A stretch of 64,000 nucleotides of DNA from Congeria kusceri. Lineage: Eukaryota > Mollusca > Bivalvia > Myida > Dreissenidae. A program made the translations under genes and the position numbers. The first letter of the stretch is position 1. Each line of letters opens with the position of its first letter. The notes below the pieces were generated by a model. That model was given only the letters and a program-made list of their open reading frames with translations, had not been told where the DNA came from and ran no database searches. The stretch lies in assembly GCA_027627225.1 (NCBI GenBank), contig CM051025.1, positions 75,224,474 through 75,288,473 on the forward strand. Direction: 5' to 3'. Positions 12,401-27,400 of the stretch are shown here, piece by piece.

Positions 12401-15400
12401 GCTAATTTCACTGTACTTTATTCTTTATAGCCCAGACAACAATAACATTGTACTAACTGCCCCTTAAATACACAAGAAACTGCTAAAGGGGAAGTGCTTA
12501 CCTGTCCTAGATTTTGACCTCCCACAGATGACCTTTGACCTCGTTCAGGTGACCCTTCCTAAATGTGCAATGATACAGGAAAATGGTATAGGAAGAATAA
12601 TGACAATGCGTAAGACTGGAAATGCAGACCAGGTCCTGTGACTATGAATGTTCTCAAATTTAAGTCTTAAACTAAAAGACTGACCAACAAAACTGGTTGT
12701 TACATATCAGCTTTGAATTGCATTGATCAATATTTTACTTGTCCATTAAGTTTGAGATTGAGACAGTTTATAGTCCTGGGCAATAGCTTCCGTGTTCCTT
12801 GAAGAATTTGGGTAGAAATACCAACAAGAAATTTTGCAATGGAATTGGTATGGGACTTTAAACCATTTTAGCCATTATTAAATTTTATCTGATTTAATCT
12901 CTAATTTCTAATTACATAGGAGAGTATGTTTTGTTCTCTCAAAAATTACAATGTAGAATTAAACTAAACTGGACTTATACAGCATGTTATTTTATCCTTT
13001 CAAAATGGCAAAATATGACAGTTTTTAAAGAAGCAAAATGCAAAAGACAATTACATAAATCTCAGACAAATTATTCAAATTTTAAATGGTTTTGTTTTTT
13101 GATTTCACAAATCTTACGCTCTCTGTGCATAAAATGACACTTAATTTGAGAAAATGTAATTTAAAAGCACCTTTTTTGGGAATCACCAACAAAATGCACA
13201 GAATTAATACAAAATAAAGCTTCAGAACATAATGTGAATATATCATGAATTTAATTTGAAAAAAAATATTACAGTAAAATCCAAATTCAGTCAGATTAAG
13301 CTTATCTATGCGATTCATTAGTGACCAAAAAATGAGTTATTTAGTGCCGACAAAAAATATGAATTTTCAGAGACAGAGGCAAAATATATACTGGCAGTGG
13401 CTCTTAGTTAAACTGAATTTAATGTTGTATGCATGATACTACCGGGTTCTGCATAGGCAACATTCAGTCAACATTACACAGATGAAATCCAATAGTCTAT
13501 TAATATCAATCAAAAATTTATTATTAAATATATTATATTGACAAATGAAAACATGTGTAATATATAAGCTTTTATCCATTGGGTAATAACCATTTGGTAA
13601 TATTTAAGAATAAGTAATTGAATGTCTGAGGTCAGGAACCTAAATCACTTATAGGTCGAGAATAGGTTTATGAGACAAAAGGTTTAACAACCACCATAGG
13701 AAAGTAAATTTCAGTCTGGTAAAGAAGAAATGGTACTTTTCATAGCATGATAGCATTTCAGTTTTATGTAAAGATTGATTTGAGATATGCATAAATTTTA
13801 GTGAGGTTACTTTACCCTGAGAATGACCGTTCCTCTTGTAAGCTTACACAACCTTTAATAGTTTCAATAAAATATTTGAGGCCTGTTGTGGGAAAACTGG
13901 ATTTATATTCAGAAGAGACTTCCTTGAAACAGAAAATACACGACTGCACAGGCTAATCCGGCACAACACTTTACGCACATGCATTAAGCCTGGTTTGCCA
14001 ACGACATGCCTCATTTTAAGAATTTTAAGTTTTAGCATTTGTGAATTAAGTAATTAATCAGAATAATGGTTTGCAACATATTGTAGTTCATTAATCATCA
14101 GAGTCTGTTAATTTCAACCAACAAGTAGAAATGACTTTGAAAGTAAAGGTAATTGAAAACTGAAGATCATTGCTATGGTGAATGTTACTGAAGGCAGTTA
14201 GATCAATGGGCAAACAAGAACAGTTAGTTTTAAATACTTAAAGATGATATATATTACCAGAATGTGAATTAATAAACTTTCCAGTAAGAGTAATAATAGT
14301 TAAGTAATGTTTCTTTCTTTTTCAGCAACAATTTTTTTAGGTAACAAAACAGTGTAATGTAATCAAGTAACACTGCATTTGCAAAAACAACAACTTGATA
14401 ACCCAATTTTAACACAACAAGACTACTGTAGAACAGCTTTGGAAAATTCTTCTAAAATATAAACAACAACAGAAATGGTAAAATAAAAGAAATGGTAAAA
14501 CAACAACATTATAAATGATATAATTTGAACCAGCAGAACAAGTATAACAAGAGCAACGTGTTTCACCTTGTCCCCGTCCCTTTCTGTCTCCTGATGGTCC
14601 ATCTGTTTTTCCTCCCCACCAGACAACACCCCCTCTTCCCTAGAAACACCCCCCCTTCTAGAGTTTTCATTTGAGACAGAACTAGAACCGTCTTTATTGC
14701 ATTCACTTTTCAATACCGATACAGTATCCACACTAGCTTCATCTTCCATTTCATTCTTAACAACAGGCTTCACATCAGCTATATGTGTTTCAACCATTCT
14801 TCTTCCTTCAGTTTCTGCTTCTTGACCAGATTTGTCTGAAATTTGTATCCAATCATCTACTTTGCTATCACTATCAACAAATGCAACATCTGAAGAGCTT
14901 CTGTCACACAAGTAACCACTGTCAATTTGGTGAGCTTCAGAAATGCTGTTCACATTGGCGGAATCTTGTCTGCATTCATCATCTGACACAATCTCTTCAT
15001 CACTTCCTGCCATGTAACCACTTGCTACAGACTCTCTCGATGCAAAAGAATGACACTTACTGTTCAAAGTGACGCTGCTTTCATTGGGTCCCTGGAACGC
15101 TCCATGTTCCAGTGCTAAATACATATTATTAAGTTTGCTTAAAGACTCTGATAAACTTTTCACATAGTTATTGACTAAGAACCTGCATTCATTTCTGTCA
15201 TCTTCAATGGCATAAGCTTCACTGTCAATATCATGCTCATTGTATTGTTGCAGATGACTGTATGTTTCAGACACAATGGCTTGGATTAACTCCAGTTCCT
15301 TCAAGTCGTCATCTGTTATCTCCTCATTCTTTGTCTGCTTGTTCTTAATGTATATAAGAAATGATCTGACTAAACAGTTCAGATAATCTTCGGTTTTATA

Positions 15401-18400
15401 CTTTGCTTCATATGCTAAGCCTGCAGTAGACTTTATTTCTGAATTTGTTTCTGATATTCTGTCAACTTCTTCTACACATTCTGTACTTCTATCTGATAGA
15501 TGACCACCTGAAGTAACATGCATACTTATGTTATCTTCTTCAGTTGCCAAATAACCATTTCTGTCACAGTCATCTGCATTCTCAACTACTTGGTTTGATG
15601 TGTTCTGAATCTTTGATGTAAATCTCTCATAGGACCGCTTTGCCATATCGTCCAATCTGCCCTTTCTTTTGCAACGTTCTAGCCACTTTTTTGTTAACCT
15701 TTTTGCTGCATAATGATCACTTTCAGGTTTATCAAACTGGACCTGTGCTGTAGTTAAATCAGTAAGTAATGTCTTGTGATTTTCTTCTTCCTGATTACTT
15801 AAATCAACACCATTTTCAATTGAATCTACATCTTTTGGAATCACCAAATTTTCACTGAAGGATGGAGTTGTTGTCTTAAAAAAAATATATCCGGGACCAC
15901 TTTTTGAACTCACAAGCTTTGAAGAACTGCTTTCCTCATCTGTTTCTAATTCTTTTTCAAATTCGGCTTTCATAAGCAGTTCTGATGGAGATGTAAAGCT
16001 AAATCCTCCAAGAACAGGGCTAGAAGTCTGAATTTCTGACATTCCTCTATGATTGAATTTCTTAATAAGACTTGAAGCCGTTGGATACAAGTTTGTATCA
16101 GTTCCCCTATCTGCACATTGTAAACGTTGAGATGGAGATGGGAAACTAAGAGACCCAAGTCCATGACCATTCTCTTCATTTATTTCTCTGTTTCGAATCT
16201 TCTCAAATAATGTTGAAGGTGTTGTATATGTTAATGAGTTGTCTTTCTGCAACAGTCCTTCTTTTTTGGCATTACACTTTGTGCTGTCTGATTTTTTCCC
16301 TTCACTTAAAACATTTCCTTGTAATTTCTTAACTGAGGTTGCATTATAATGATGATTTGTTGGATCTTCTAAAAGGTAATTTGTTGTTTCAAGACCATCT
16401 AGGCTAAATGACTTTTCATTACAAGCTTTTCTTCTAGATTTAGAGCTTTTCTTCTTACTAGCCAGACTATATGGCTTATTGTCAAGGTCATCATTGCTCG
16501 GCATTTTAATATTTGTTTCAAATGGATATGGAAATTCATCTTCACTTGATGAACCTGGCTCCTCAAACTCAAACTTTTGCACTTTGCTTTTACTTGGAAA
16601 ATTTACTTGTGCAGAGTTCATTTTCGGAACATTTGAAGACCAGGGCTCTGGTTTTGATATTTCACTTTTTAAAACTTGTTCAGTCATACTTTTCTGCTTC
16701 ATGCGAAGTAAATCAGTAGGTGACAGCACTTTAGGCATACTGTCTTTTCTTCCCAAGCCATTATCCGTTGGCAATAATTTAATTTTTTTGTTAACCCTCA
16801 ACTTTGGACTGGACAATTTCAGGTTTGGAATTACGTCAGATTTAGTACTGTACACCTTTGAGCTTGCTAACTGGTCTCTAGCCTGGGATATTTGTGATAA
16901 TGAAAGAGTATAAGGTCCTTTATCTGACTTCAAAGAACTCTTACTTGGACTTTGATTGTTTGTTTCCAAGATGGAAAATGTTTCAACTGATACTCTTTCA
17001 TTAAAATGAACACTTAATGACGTTTTACCTGGTGATGGTGAATCTTTGAGCAGAATTCCTGGTAGTGAAACATTTCCTTGTGAAAGTTTTCGTTCAGCAT
17101 CAGTCACTACTCTTGGTAATTTGTTCTCAGAATTTAATTCAGTATAATTGAATATAGGAATCTCTTTGTTACCAGTTGCTTCTTCAACATGGCTGACCTC
17201 ATCTTTCTGTACATCTTTTCCAATATTCAACTGTGCAAAATGCATCTCAGCCTTTTCAGATGATTTGTCAGCATTATCATTTATTGTATCTGTTGAAATC
17301 TGCTGAAGAAGATCTTTTTCATAAGTCTTTTCATCAGATGATGATCTCATGTCACTAGCAGTGAAATCTTCAGTTTCATCAGCAGGTACTGTATCCTGTG
17401 CTTGTATCTTAACAATAATGCTTTCAATTGCAGAATAACTCGTGCAATTAAGCTTTTGCTGCGGAACACACAGTGCCATATCATCACTAACTTTTGTATT
17501 TTCAGATTGTTTGTGGGGTATTTTAGATTTCCAGCAAGGCCCATCCAACGGGTCCACAGGACAACCTGAACACTGATGTGGTCCCATTAAGCTGACCTTC
17601 AAACTGAGACCAGTAGTATCACTTGACACCTTCACAGGTTTTCTATCATTATTAAACAATTCCATGTTTGCTTGAAATGCTGGTTTACCTACTGGGGCAT
17701 CATTGACAGTTCGGAGCCTAAAGGCATCTTGTTGCATGGCAGGTTTGCTCACTGTGTCCTCCACTAGTTTATATGCTGTTCCAGCGTCTGGAATGTCCTG
17801 ACTTGGAGACTGACTGGACTGAATACTACTAGAATCCACTACATAGTAAAGACTGGTTTTACTTTCTCCTACATTTTCCTGGTCCTTTTCTAGACATGAC
17901 TTGCTAGTACCATCACGACTCTGATTCAACCGTTTGGTGCTTAAATCATCTGAATGACTCACATTACTTGGAGCATCATTTACAGCAGCTAATGAAGTTT
18001 GTGCAAGAGGAATTGTTTCAGTACCAGATGCTGTATTATGACAGTGGTTTTCACCTGTGTGGCTATGTTCGTTGGAAGGGGTAGGCTGTGTGGGGGGATA
18101 CATGGGGTCAGGCTGGTGCTATGAGAATTAACAGATCTAATATGTCAGAATCTAAACATAGTTTTATATCACAATACAAGCAAATATAGATCTTTAAAAA
18201 TGTACGGATGGCCATTTTTGGACAGGAATAAAAAAAAATATCACAGACAAATAGAATTGGAATATTTATTCCATAAGTTTAAGATCAAAGGTAAACATGT
18301 ACAAGTGCATACAAACTATCTAATCTTTGGTCACACCATAACATAGCTGTTACTACATCAAGCTTTTAATTACCTACTAACAGTCTACAAATGACACAAA

Positions 18401-21400
18401 ATGAACATATTTTAGTTCAAAGAAGGATTGCATTGAAGAACTTGATGGAACCAATATTAACATACATTTTTGTGAATGTGATTAAAATAGTTGACACAAA
18501 AAGTGATTTATATACACACCCTTGACCGGCTGGTACAGTTTTCTGGTGATCTGTACTGTTGTTGATCCCGTTTTCCATTCTGTGTTGGGGAATATCTGAA
18601 ATCTGTTGAAAATGCAAATTCATTAATATACACTGTTGACTTAATAAAATGTAAATAACAACAAGATAGAAACCATCATGCAAATAAAATGACTAGAAGG
18701 AGATGCAAATAACAAAAACTATCAGGAGATGCAAATAACAAAACTATCACGGTATGCAAATAACAAGACTATCAGCAGATGCATTAATGACAAGACTATC
18801 GCATGCAAATAACAAGACTATCAGCAGATGCATTAATGACAAGACTATCATGGGATGCAAATAACAAGACTATCAGGAGATGCAAATTACAAGACTATCA
18901 TGGTATGCAAATAACAAGACTATCAGGCGATGCAAATTACAAGACTATAAGAAGATGCAAATAACAAGACTATCATGGGAGGCAAATAACAAGACTATCA
19001 TGGTATGCAAATAACAAGACTATCATGACATGCAAATTACAAGACTATAAGAATATGCAAATAACAAGACTATCACAGGAGGCAAATAACAAGAACAAAT
19101 GTAGATGATAGATAATAGATACAGCCATATAATGCCCAAGTTTCAGCTGTCAAATTTTAAGCCATTGACAAATGACATTTCCAGCCTAGGATAATTTCTC
19201 TTTATTGTTTGCAAATCATTCACAGTAAATTCTATTTACAGTCCACTTACTTGACTACAGAGAAAACCATAAATCTCACTGTCCATGTGATAGCTGTCCA
19301 TTCTACTAGAAAAACTTAGTAACACAACTCCAAAAATAATAGTCTAGAAAGTATGGTGGCATAGAACTGCCTTGCGATAACCACATAAGTTTCGCGATAA
19401 TTATCACGTTAACCACTTAAGTATCGTGTTGACCACATAATTTTCGCGAAAAATATCACGTTAACTAGTTAGCGTTTGCGAAAAGATTCGTGTTACTACT
19501 TATTTATTGCGATATTTATCTGAATATTAAGTTACCGTTTACGAAAATATTTCTGTTAGATAATTTATTATTAAACTAAATGACCTAAAAGTGCCTATAA
19601 GTGACATAAGTTACATTTTCTAGGTCTTCGAATTATCTAACTAACGCGAATTGTATCATGAAAATTATCTGCTAACGTAAATCATAACACGTTAATATTC
19701 CTGTTACCACTTAGTTTGCCCGAGGTGTTCCGCAATATGTTGCTAACGCGAACCTTAACACGATAATATTCCTGTTACTAGTTAATTATCTGTTAACGTA
19801 AATCGTAACACGTTAATATTCCTGATACTACTTAATTTGTTTTCGAGGTCTTCCGCAGTATCTGAATATCGCGAATTTTTTCGTGATAATTATCTAGTAA
19901 CGTAAATCAAAACACGTTAATATTCCTGTTACCACTTAATGTTATGTTTTTGTTAACTGAAATCCTGGTGTCAGTTTGGGGCACTTTCAGGCCACATTTC
20001 AGTTAAGCAGAAAATAAATGACAAAAAAAACTATCGCGAACACTAACAAGATACAAGATAAATAACACGATACTTAAGTGGTTAACGTGATAATTATCGC
20101 GAAACTTATGTGGTTATCGTAAGGCAGTTCTATGCCACCATAAGAAAGGCTAATAAAAACTGTCTGGAGCATATATAAGTATTATGTATTGGGAGGATTC
20201 TTTGGTGAAATTGCGAATGAATTGGCAACATACCGTTAATATGTTTCCTGATCAATTAAAGGGGTGTATTCATGGCTTTGAGAATTCACAATTGACAAAC
20301 TTTTCATTTCTTCTTATTTTTGCTAATATGTGTTTCACTTAAAAATGTAGCATATACAAGACACCTAAATGGTAAATAAGTTAGTCCCCCTAGTAGTTAT
20401 CATAGTAAACTTTTGATTCGGAGTTCATATGTTCAATATATGCTGCCAACAGAATTTATCTTTTGTTATGCTTTTTTTTCTTTGTTGATTAGTCAAGGCC
20501 CGTATTCACAAAGCTCCTTAGGGAAAACTTGTGTAGATCATTGTGCATTAAAATGTTACACATTAATAAAATATTGCTAAGAATGCTAACTGAATGTCCA
20601 CGTAAGCACAACTTGAGTTAAGATTTCCCTTAGGATCTTTGTGAATACCAGCCTTGCAAAATATATGTTATACTATACCACAGAGATGTTTTAATTTTAT
20701 TACCTGATAAAAGTTTTTTAGGTGGAGAGCTCATTCTATGTGTAACACTGGGAACATCACCTGAAAACAGATACATAACAAGCAGTGTATAACAAATCCT
20801 CAATCGTGAAAACTGCGTTTTAAATCATAATTTCTATTAATTTTTATCAGTGTATTGTTATAAATAAGTACTGTCATTCCATCCTGTTGTTTACATAAAA
20901 ATTTCCAATGGGCACATGTAAACTATCTTTTTTCTCGAAAACAAGCATGGTGACCCCCTGTTTTATTTTTTCCAGTCTATTAAGCATATAATTATGTATT
21001 AAATATCGAAAATTCAGGACTTTTCATAGAACATATTTTTTTCTATAGTCAAAACCAAGCTTTTATAAGTTTATAATTGTAGATTTTTTCACACAAAATG
21101 GATGAAAAAGCATTTTTGGCAAACTTTTTTTTTCACCATGTAACGGATTGCTTTCTTAGCCATTTCAACCAATAGAATGTCGTCATGTTTTTACCAATCA
21201 ATGATCAATACTATTTTTTTGCTAAATTAAAAACAACAAAAATAATCTATAAAATGCATTTACAAATTGATCATCAACATGCATTTTCCAACAAATCTAA
21301 TTCGGTGACCCCCATTTTGTATGGTTTCATTGTATTAAGCATTGAACAATCTGCGAAATATGAGAAAATGAAAAAATTTAATGGAAGGGAAAAAATGTAG

Positions 21401-24400
21401 AAATAGTCTTTAATGCATTGTGCATGGAAGTATCTAATAGATATTTGAATAAGCAAATAGGTCATTTAACACAAGAGCTGTCAGAGGACAGCGCGCTCGA
21501 CTATTTGAAGTATTTCAGTTGGTACATATTTTAGACAGTGGAAGGGGCATACATTTGTTGAACTACAAAACTGAGTTAGGGCAATTATTTCATCAAGTTA
21601 TTCCAAGTTTCAAGTTAATACCATATATACCGGTACTTTAGAAATTGTAAGACTTTGGAACAAAAACTTTACCCAAATACAAATCAGTGTTATGGGGATT
21701 GTTGAACCTTATGCTGGAGTTGATAACAAAGATGTTTTACAAGTTTCAAGTGAATACCTTAGGTAGTTTAAAGCCGCAGTCCATGACATCTAATTCAAAA
21801 CATCATATTTAAGCAATAGTTCTTATGAAAATTAATGGGGTTCATTCGACTGAAAACTGTTTCTTATATACGATAGGCATTTTATACTGTCTGAGTTTGA
21901 ACGGAATATACAATAATGAACATGCTGATCTACTTCAGAGGCATCACCAGCTGTCACATACAGAAAATATACAATCAAAAAGTTACCAAAACAATATTAT
22001 TGCACTGAATTCAATGCGGTCTTTTGAACTTTGATCAGTAAGATGTCCATTATAAACAATTTCTGAAGTTTTATTTTTATTAACATATTTCTGGACTGCT
22101 GTTTTAAAATTATAAGACTTTTGAATAAAAACTTTACACTGAACATTTATTTTAAAAGGGGGCATAACTCTGCCAAAACACAAATCAGGGTTATGTGGAT
22201 TGTGGCACTTGATGCAGTAGTTGATGAAGGTATATTCCAAGTTACAATTAAATAACCTATCAAGTTCTGATGTTACAAGACATTTGATAAAAAAAATTTA
22301 ACCCCAAAATATATGTGAACAAGATTCTGTGTTTGATAAACAAACATGCCCCCCGCTGGTGCTGGATAGCCCCTTTTAAAATTAGGTCAAGATCAAGGTC
22401 AAAGTGACATTGGGAGATATGGGTGGATTGGGGATAGTCATAAGCAACAACTGTGTAAGTATCCAAGTGTTGTAGCAAGCGGTGTTGGTGCTAGACGAAA
22501 CGGTAAAATCTAGTTAACACAGAAACAGCCCATTTAAATTATTCTAAGTGCAAATTAGGTCATGGTCAAAGTGAGGTTGGGTGATATGGGTGGATAGGGA
22601 ATGGTCATAAGCAACAACTGTGTAAGTATTAAAATGTTGTAGTAAGCGGTGTTGGTGCTAGAGGAAACAGTAAAATCTACTTAACCGTGTCACGGACGGA
22701 CGGAAGGACGGAAAGACGTAAGGAGAGACAGAAGAACGGACAGGACAATCCCTATATGCCACCTGCATCAAGATGCCGGTGGCATAAAAAGGGCATAACT
22801 CTGTCAAAATACAAAACTGAGTTATAGGGAATGTTGCACTTGATGTTGGAGTTGATGACAAAGCTATATTCCAAGTTTCAAGTTAATAACTTGTGTAGTT
22901 TTGAAGTTACAAGACTTTTGAATAATCTTTAACCAAGTACGGACGCCAGGGCGAGTAGGAAAGCTCTACTATTGAGCTAAAAAATGCAATGCATTTCCAA
23001 TACATGTATGTTAATAACATGTGAATTCTATTATTATTCATAACTATTACTGTTGTTGTTCTAGTTGTTATTAATCAATCACTTTTTTTAACACTAGTGC
23101 ATATTCACTTTTTAATTTTCAGGATGCAATTACAAACTTAATACAGTATTAGTCCTGTATCACAAAAAGATGAACCCAACAACAAACGTCTGTCGCGCGT
23201 TTCACTTTTAGCAGACCGCAGCTGTGTCTGCAAATCGTGCGATTGACGTGCGTCTGTCCAACGGCAACCTTACGGTCACCGTGCGACTTTAATGACCACG
23301 CATGACCAGGGCATAGTAATCGCACGATCACCGCAAGTTGTATGCACAGTTGCCACATGAAAGCAATGGTATTTTGGCAGAAACATGAATATTATTATTT
23401 TTTCATAAATATCCTGCATGAATTTGCCATTTACGACTTTTAATTTGACATGTATATCAGAAGATGCTATGGTTTAATTTTCAAATTTATTAAAAAAATT
23501 ATTTATTTTTTTTCAAGTAGCAGCATGAATGTAGTAACACAAGTGAAATACAGAGATAATGGGCCCGTTTCATAAAGATTTCCTAAGATTTTCATAAGAA
23601 TTCTGCGATTTCTGCGATTCTTACGTCCGAACATTCCTGCGCAAATTCTTACGACCGTTTCATAAGCACGTTCACAAACTTAAGAATTTGTACGAATCTT
23701 AAGAACACTAAACCAGTCTAAACTCTTCTAATGGAGATCAAAAAGCAATATGAAGTTTATTGGTGCGCAATGTCAAACATTTATCTGCTAGTCAAGATGG
23801 CCGATCGCTCGACCAACTGGTCTGAAGAAGAAACAGGGATTCTTGTGGACAAGAGCTCTGGGAAATTTGTAACAGCGATTTTTTATGAAACGCTCTTATT
23901 TTCTTACGAACATCATACGAATTCATACGTAAGAAAACCATTCGTACAAACTTTATGAAACAGGCCCAATATGGAAAATGGGTTAAAAGCATACAAATAA
24001 CCACGGTTATATATACAATGTACATAGCTCCTTGCGGTCAACGTGCAATAATCGCACCTGGTTTGCGGCGAGCGTGAGTTGTCAATTTCTTTCTTGCATC
24101 ACCAGTTCATTTATCGCAAGGAAGCCATAAGTACTACGCAAGGAAGTCGTGCGACATCAGCAAGTACACCTTGCGTGCTTGTGACAGGCAATTTTGAAGC
24201 AAAAAACGTAGAGTGCCCGTAGGTTGATCACACGATGTTCGTACAATGCCCTTACGGTGCCCGCACGATGGGTGATCGACGCAAAGCCGACAATCAACTT
24301 TAGCGCTTGCGCTTATGTCTGTTGCGGCGACCTTGCGATCGAGGAAAACACGCACAGATGCCGTAGATCCGATGTTTTTTTACAAAAACCCCAACGTAAG

Positions 24401-27400
24401 GTCGACGCAACCCGGTTGTGACCGAGGCTTTACGTGGCTTTTAGAAATTGTGTATGAGATTAGCACCAGACTAAACAAGAGCTGTCAGAGGACAGCGCGC
24501 TCGACTATTCTAAGTATTTCAGTTGGTACATATTTTGGATAGTGGAAGGGGCATAAATTTATTAAATTACAAAACATTTAAGTGAAGCCTTGTATAGTTT
24601 ATAAATTTTTTGAACAAAAACTTTAACCACAAAGTCTATGTAAAAAGTTTGTCAAAATACAAAACATAGTTATGGGTAATGTTGCCCCTGATAATAGAGT
24701 TGATGACAAAGGTTAGTTCCTAGTTTCAAGTGAATAACTTATGTAGTGTTAAAGTTACCAAACTTTTGAATATAAACTTTAAACAGAAAATCTACGTGAA
24801 AAGGGGTCAAAACTCTGTCAAAATACAAAATAGAGTTATGGGTAATTTTGCTCCTGATACTAGATTTGATGGCAAAGGTTAGTTTCAAGTTTCAAGTGAA
24901 TAACTTATGTAGTTTTGCAGTTACAAACTTTTGAATATAAACTTTAAAAGAAATCTATGTGAAAAAGGGGCATTACTCTGTCAAAATACAAAACAGAGTT
25001 ATGGGGAAAGTTGCCCCTGATACTGGAGTTGATGGCAAAGGTATATTCCAAGTTTCTAGTGAATAACTTATGTAGTTTTAAAGTTACACAACATTTGAAT
25101 AAAAACTTTAACCAAATTCAGATGCCGACGCCGACCCGGGGGGTTGTAGGAAAGCTCACCTACTCTTCGAATAGTCAAGCTAAAAAATGGATGTACAATT
25201 AATGGATTACATGAACAATCTTAAAATAGAAGATTATGGAGTTTTGGGAATAACATAATACATAAAGCCATGATGAAGTCTATCGGAACTCATTTAATTA
25301 AAAATCTTCCTTATATGACCCATCAGTTCCAAACCGTCAGAGCAAGTTTTTAGTCCAATCGCTCTGGGTAAGTAAATCAGAAAATTGTATTTTGGCAGAT
25401 TTCTCCATGTATTATGCACCTATCTATATTTCCCCCCATGAGAAGAGTGGCGGGCTGACCCAGGGGAATTAGACAAATTTTATTTTTTGTGGTCTAATTC
25501 CCCACCCTAGCCAAGCATATTTGTCTAAATCCCCTGTGTGGGAGATGCTATATGTCTGTCAAATGGCCCAGGGGCCTATATTACCAGTCTATTACCCTGG
25601 AACCCGGAATCATTCAGAATGTCAAATTCCCAACAGTCGGGAATCGCTTTCAGTATAAAGTCCTGTATATGCCCGCCGCTCGCCCCTGGGGAAAAACATT
25701 GATAGGTGTATTATTGGTGAACCTATAAGTGTGAATCAGAATATTGTATTTTAGAAGATATCTCAAAGTCTTTTTGGTGAACCTATAAGCGTGATGTTCA
25801 ATTTTAATGAAGATGGCCCCCTTTGCTAAAACTGATTTTTCTTTACCCAATTATTCAATTTTTTGCAACCACAGGTTTATTTGGTTCATGTCAAGGATAA
25901 AAATAGTAAATATCCATCTTAATTTTTTTATTTGAATCATTGAAAAGGTTATATTTAAAAATTATAGATTTTCCAAAAAAAACAACAAAGCTATAGGAGA
26001 ATTTTAGATTGTCTAATAGGTTGCATATTTTCATATATACATACTTCTATTGCAAAATACACCTTTCCAGACAAGCACCTGTATAGAACAAATATACCAC
26101 CAGACATTAAAAATAATTACACGCCTTGAAAGGCCAGACAAATTAGACAGCTCTGCAACTTTTAATCACTGAACACGTGAGCTGATGAGCGAAAATTTAA
26201 TGTACTGCCAAAAATATGCATCTTTCTTAACCAGACCACCAGCAAATTTGCCGCAGGGCATAATGGATGACTTGCTACTGGTAGTAAAGCCAAACATAGT
26301 ATTGTTTTACGAGATTTATAAGAGATATTTGTTGTTGTCTTTATTTTTTTGTTTTAGGCAGTCTTAATAAGATTAGTTCAATGTATTTACACATGAAAAA
26401 TTACATTTTACTGGTTAATGCACTTACATTAAAATGGTTATAGGAGATAGACCTCATTAAAATAGATATTGAGGTTGTTGGCGGAAGGTAACGGTCTTGT
26501 GTAGGGCATTTTCGAGAGATGGAATCGCTAACCTACTTTTCACTTTGCAGGCCACGAAGCACTAACAAATTTATACGCTCCATTGGCTATTTCGGCCCGT
26601 GCAGGATTAGTCAACATGTTGACTGTTGTACTGTGGACTGCAAATATTTCTGCACATAGCAAAACTATTTTAATGGTGAATTGGGAACACTTATCCACCA
26701 TTTATGTCTATGGCACCATTCATGATTCTACAAAAATGTTACTCGTTATTACTGAGTAAATATACTCAGGGAGTCATATATAAATCTTGCTGAGCGAGGT
26801 AGAAATATCTTGCACATCGGCACATGGTGTGATTTTTTGTGGAGGCGTCTTTTGCAGATGCGCTTTGAGGAATCTGATTGCGGACATATGGAAATTGATA
26901 TTTTATGTTGCAACAGAATATTATGAAATAGGGGCAAAACAATGTTCCCCCAATTATTTTGTTTTTAAGTTACTCATCTTGTGTTACAAATCCTTGCCAT
27001 CACCCAAGTAAAATATATGCTATACTGCTTGATTGAATTTGGTTTTGTTTGTTTTATTTTCGAAAAAAAATCCAGTTTAAAGCAAGAACAGTGTATCAAT
27101 GTAGTATCTGCTATCTGTTGAACAGTGATAATGCACCTATCAATATTTTTCACTAAAAGCGATTCCCGATAGGTGGGAATTTGACAGGCTGAATGATTCC
27201 GGATGCCAGGAAATAGACTTTGGTTGGATTTTCAATCCCAGTAATATTGGGCCCCCGGGTCATTTGATATGTTTCCTACTGTGGGGATTAAACTCCAAAC
27301 AAGAAACGTGAAAATTCCACACAAAATTTTTTTTTCGAACGAAATGCAGAAAAGTCATCACAATAATGAAAGAAAGTTCTGGGTGCAAGGTGAAGGTCAA

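Noticed and set aside
13817..13850. Possible 19-base minus exon between an acag-like acceptor (cttacaag) and a gtaaag donor
   Set aside because: Its length would break the phase-0 join between the giant exon and the 12.5 kb exon, and both sites are weak.
18417..18683. 88-codon minus ORF containing a signal-like start (MHDGFYLVVIYILL)
   Set aside because: It overlaps a real gene A exon in a different frame. The phase-consistent frame through 18520-18602 is another one.
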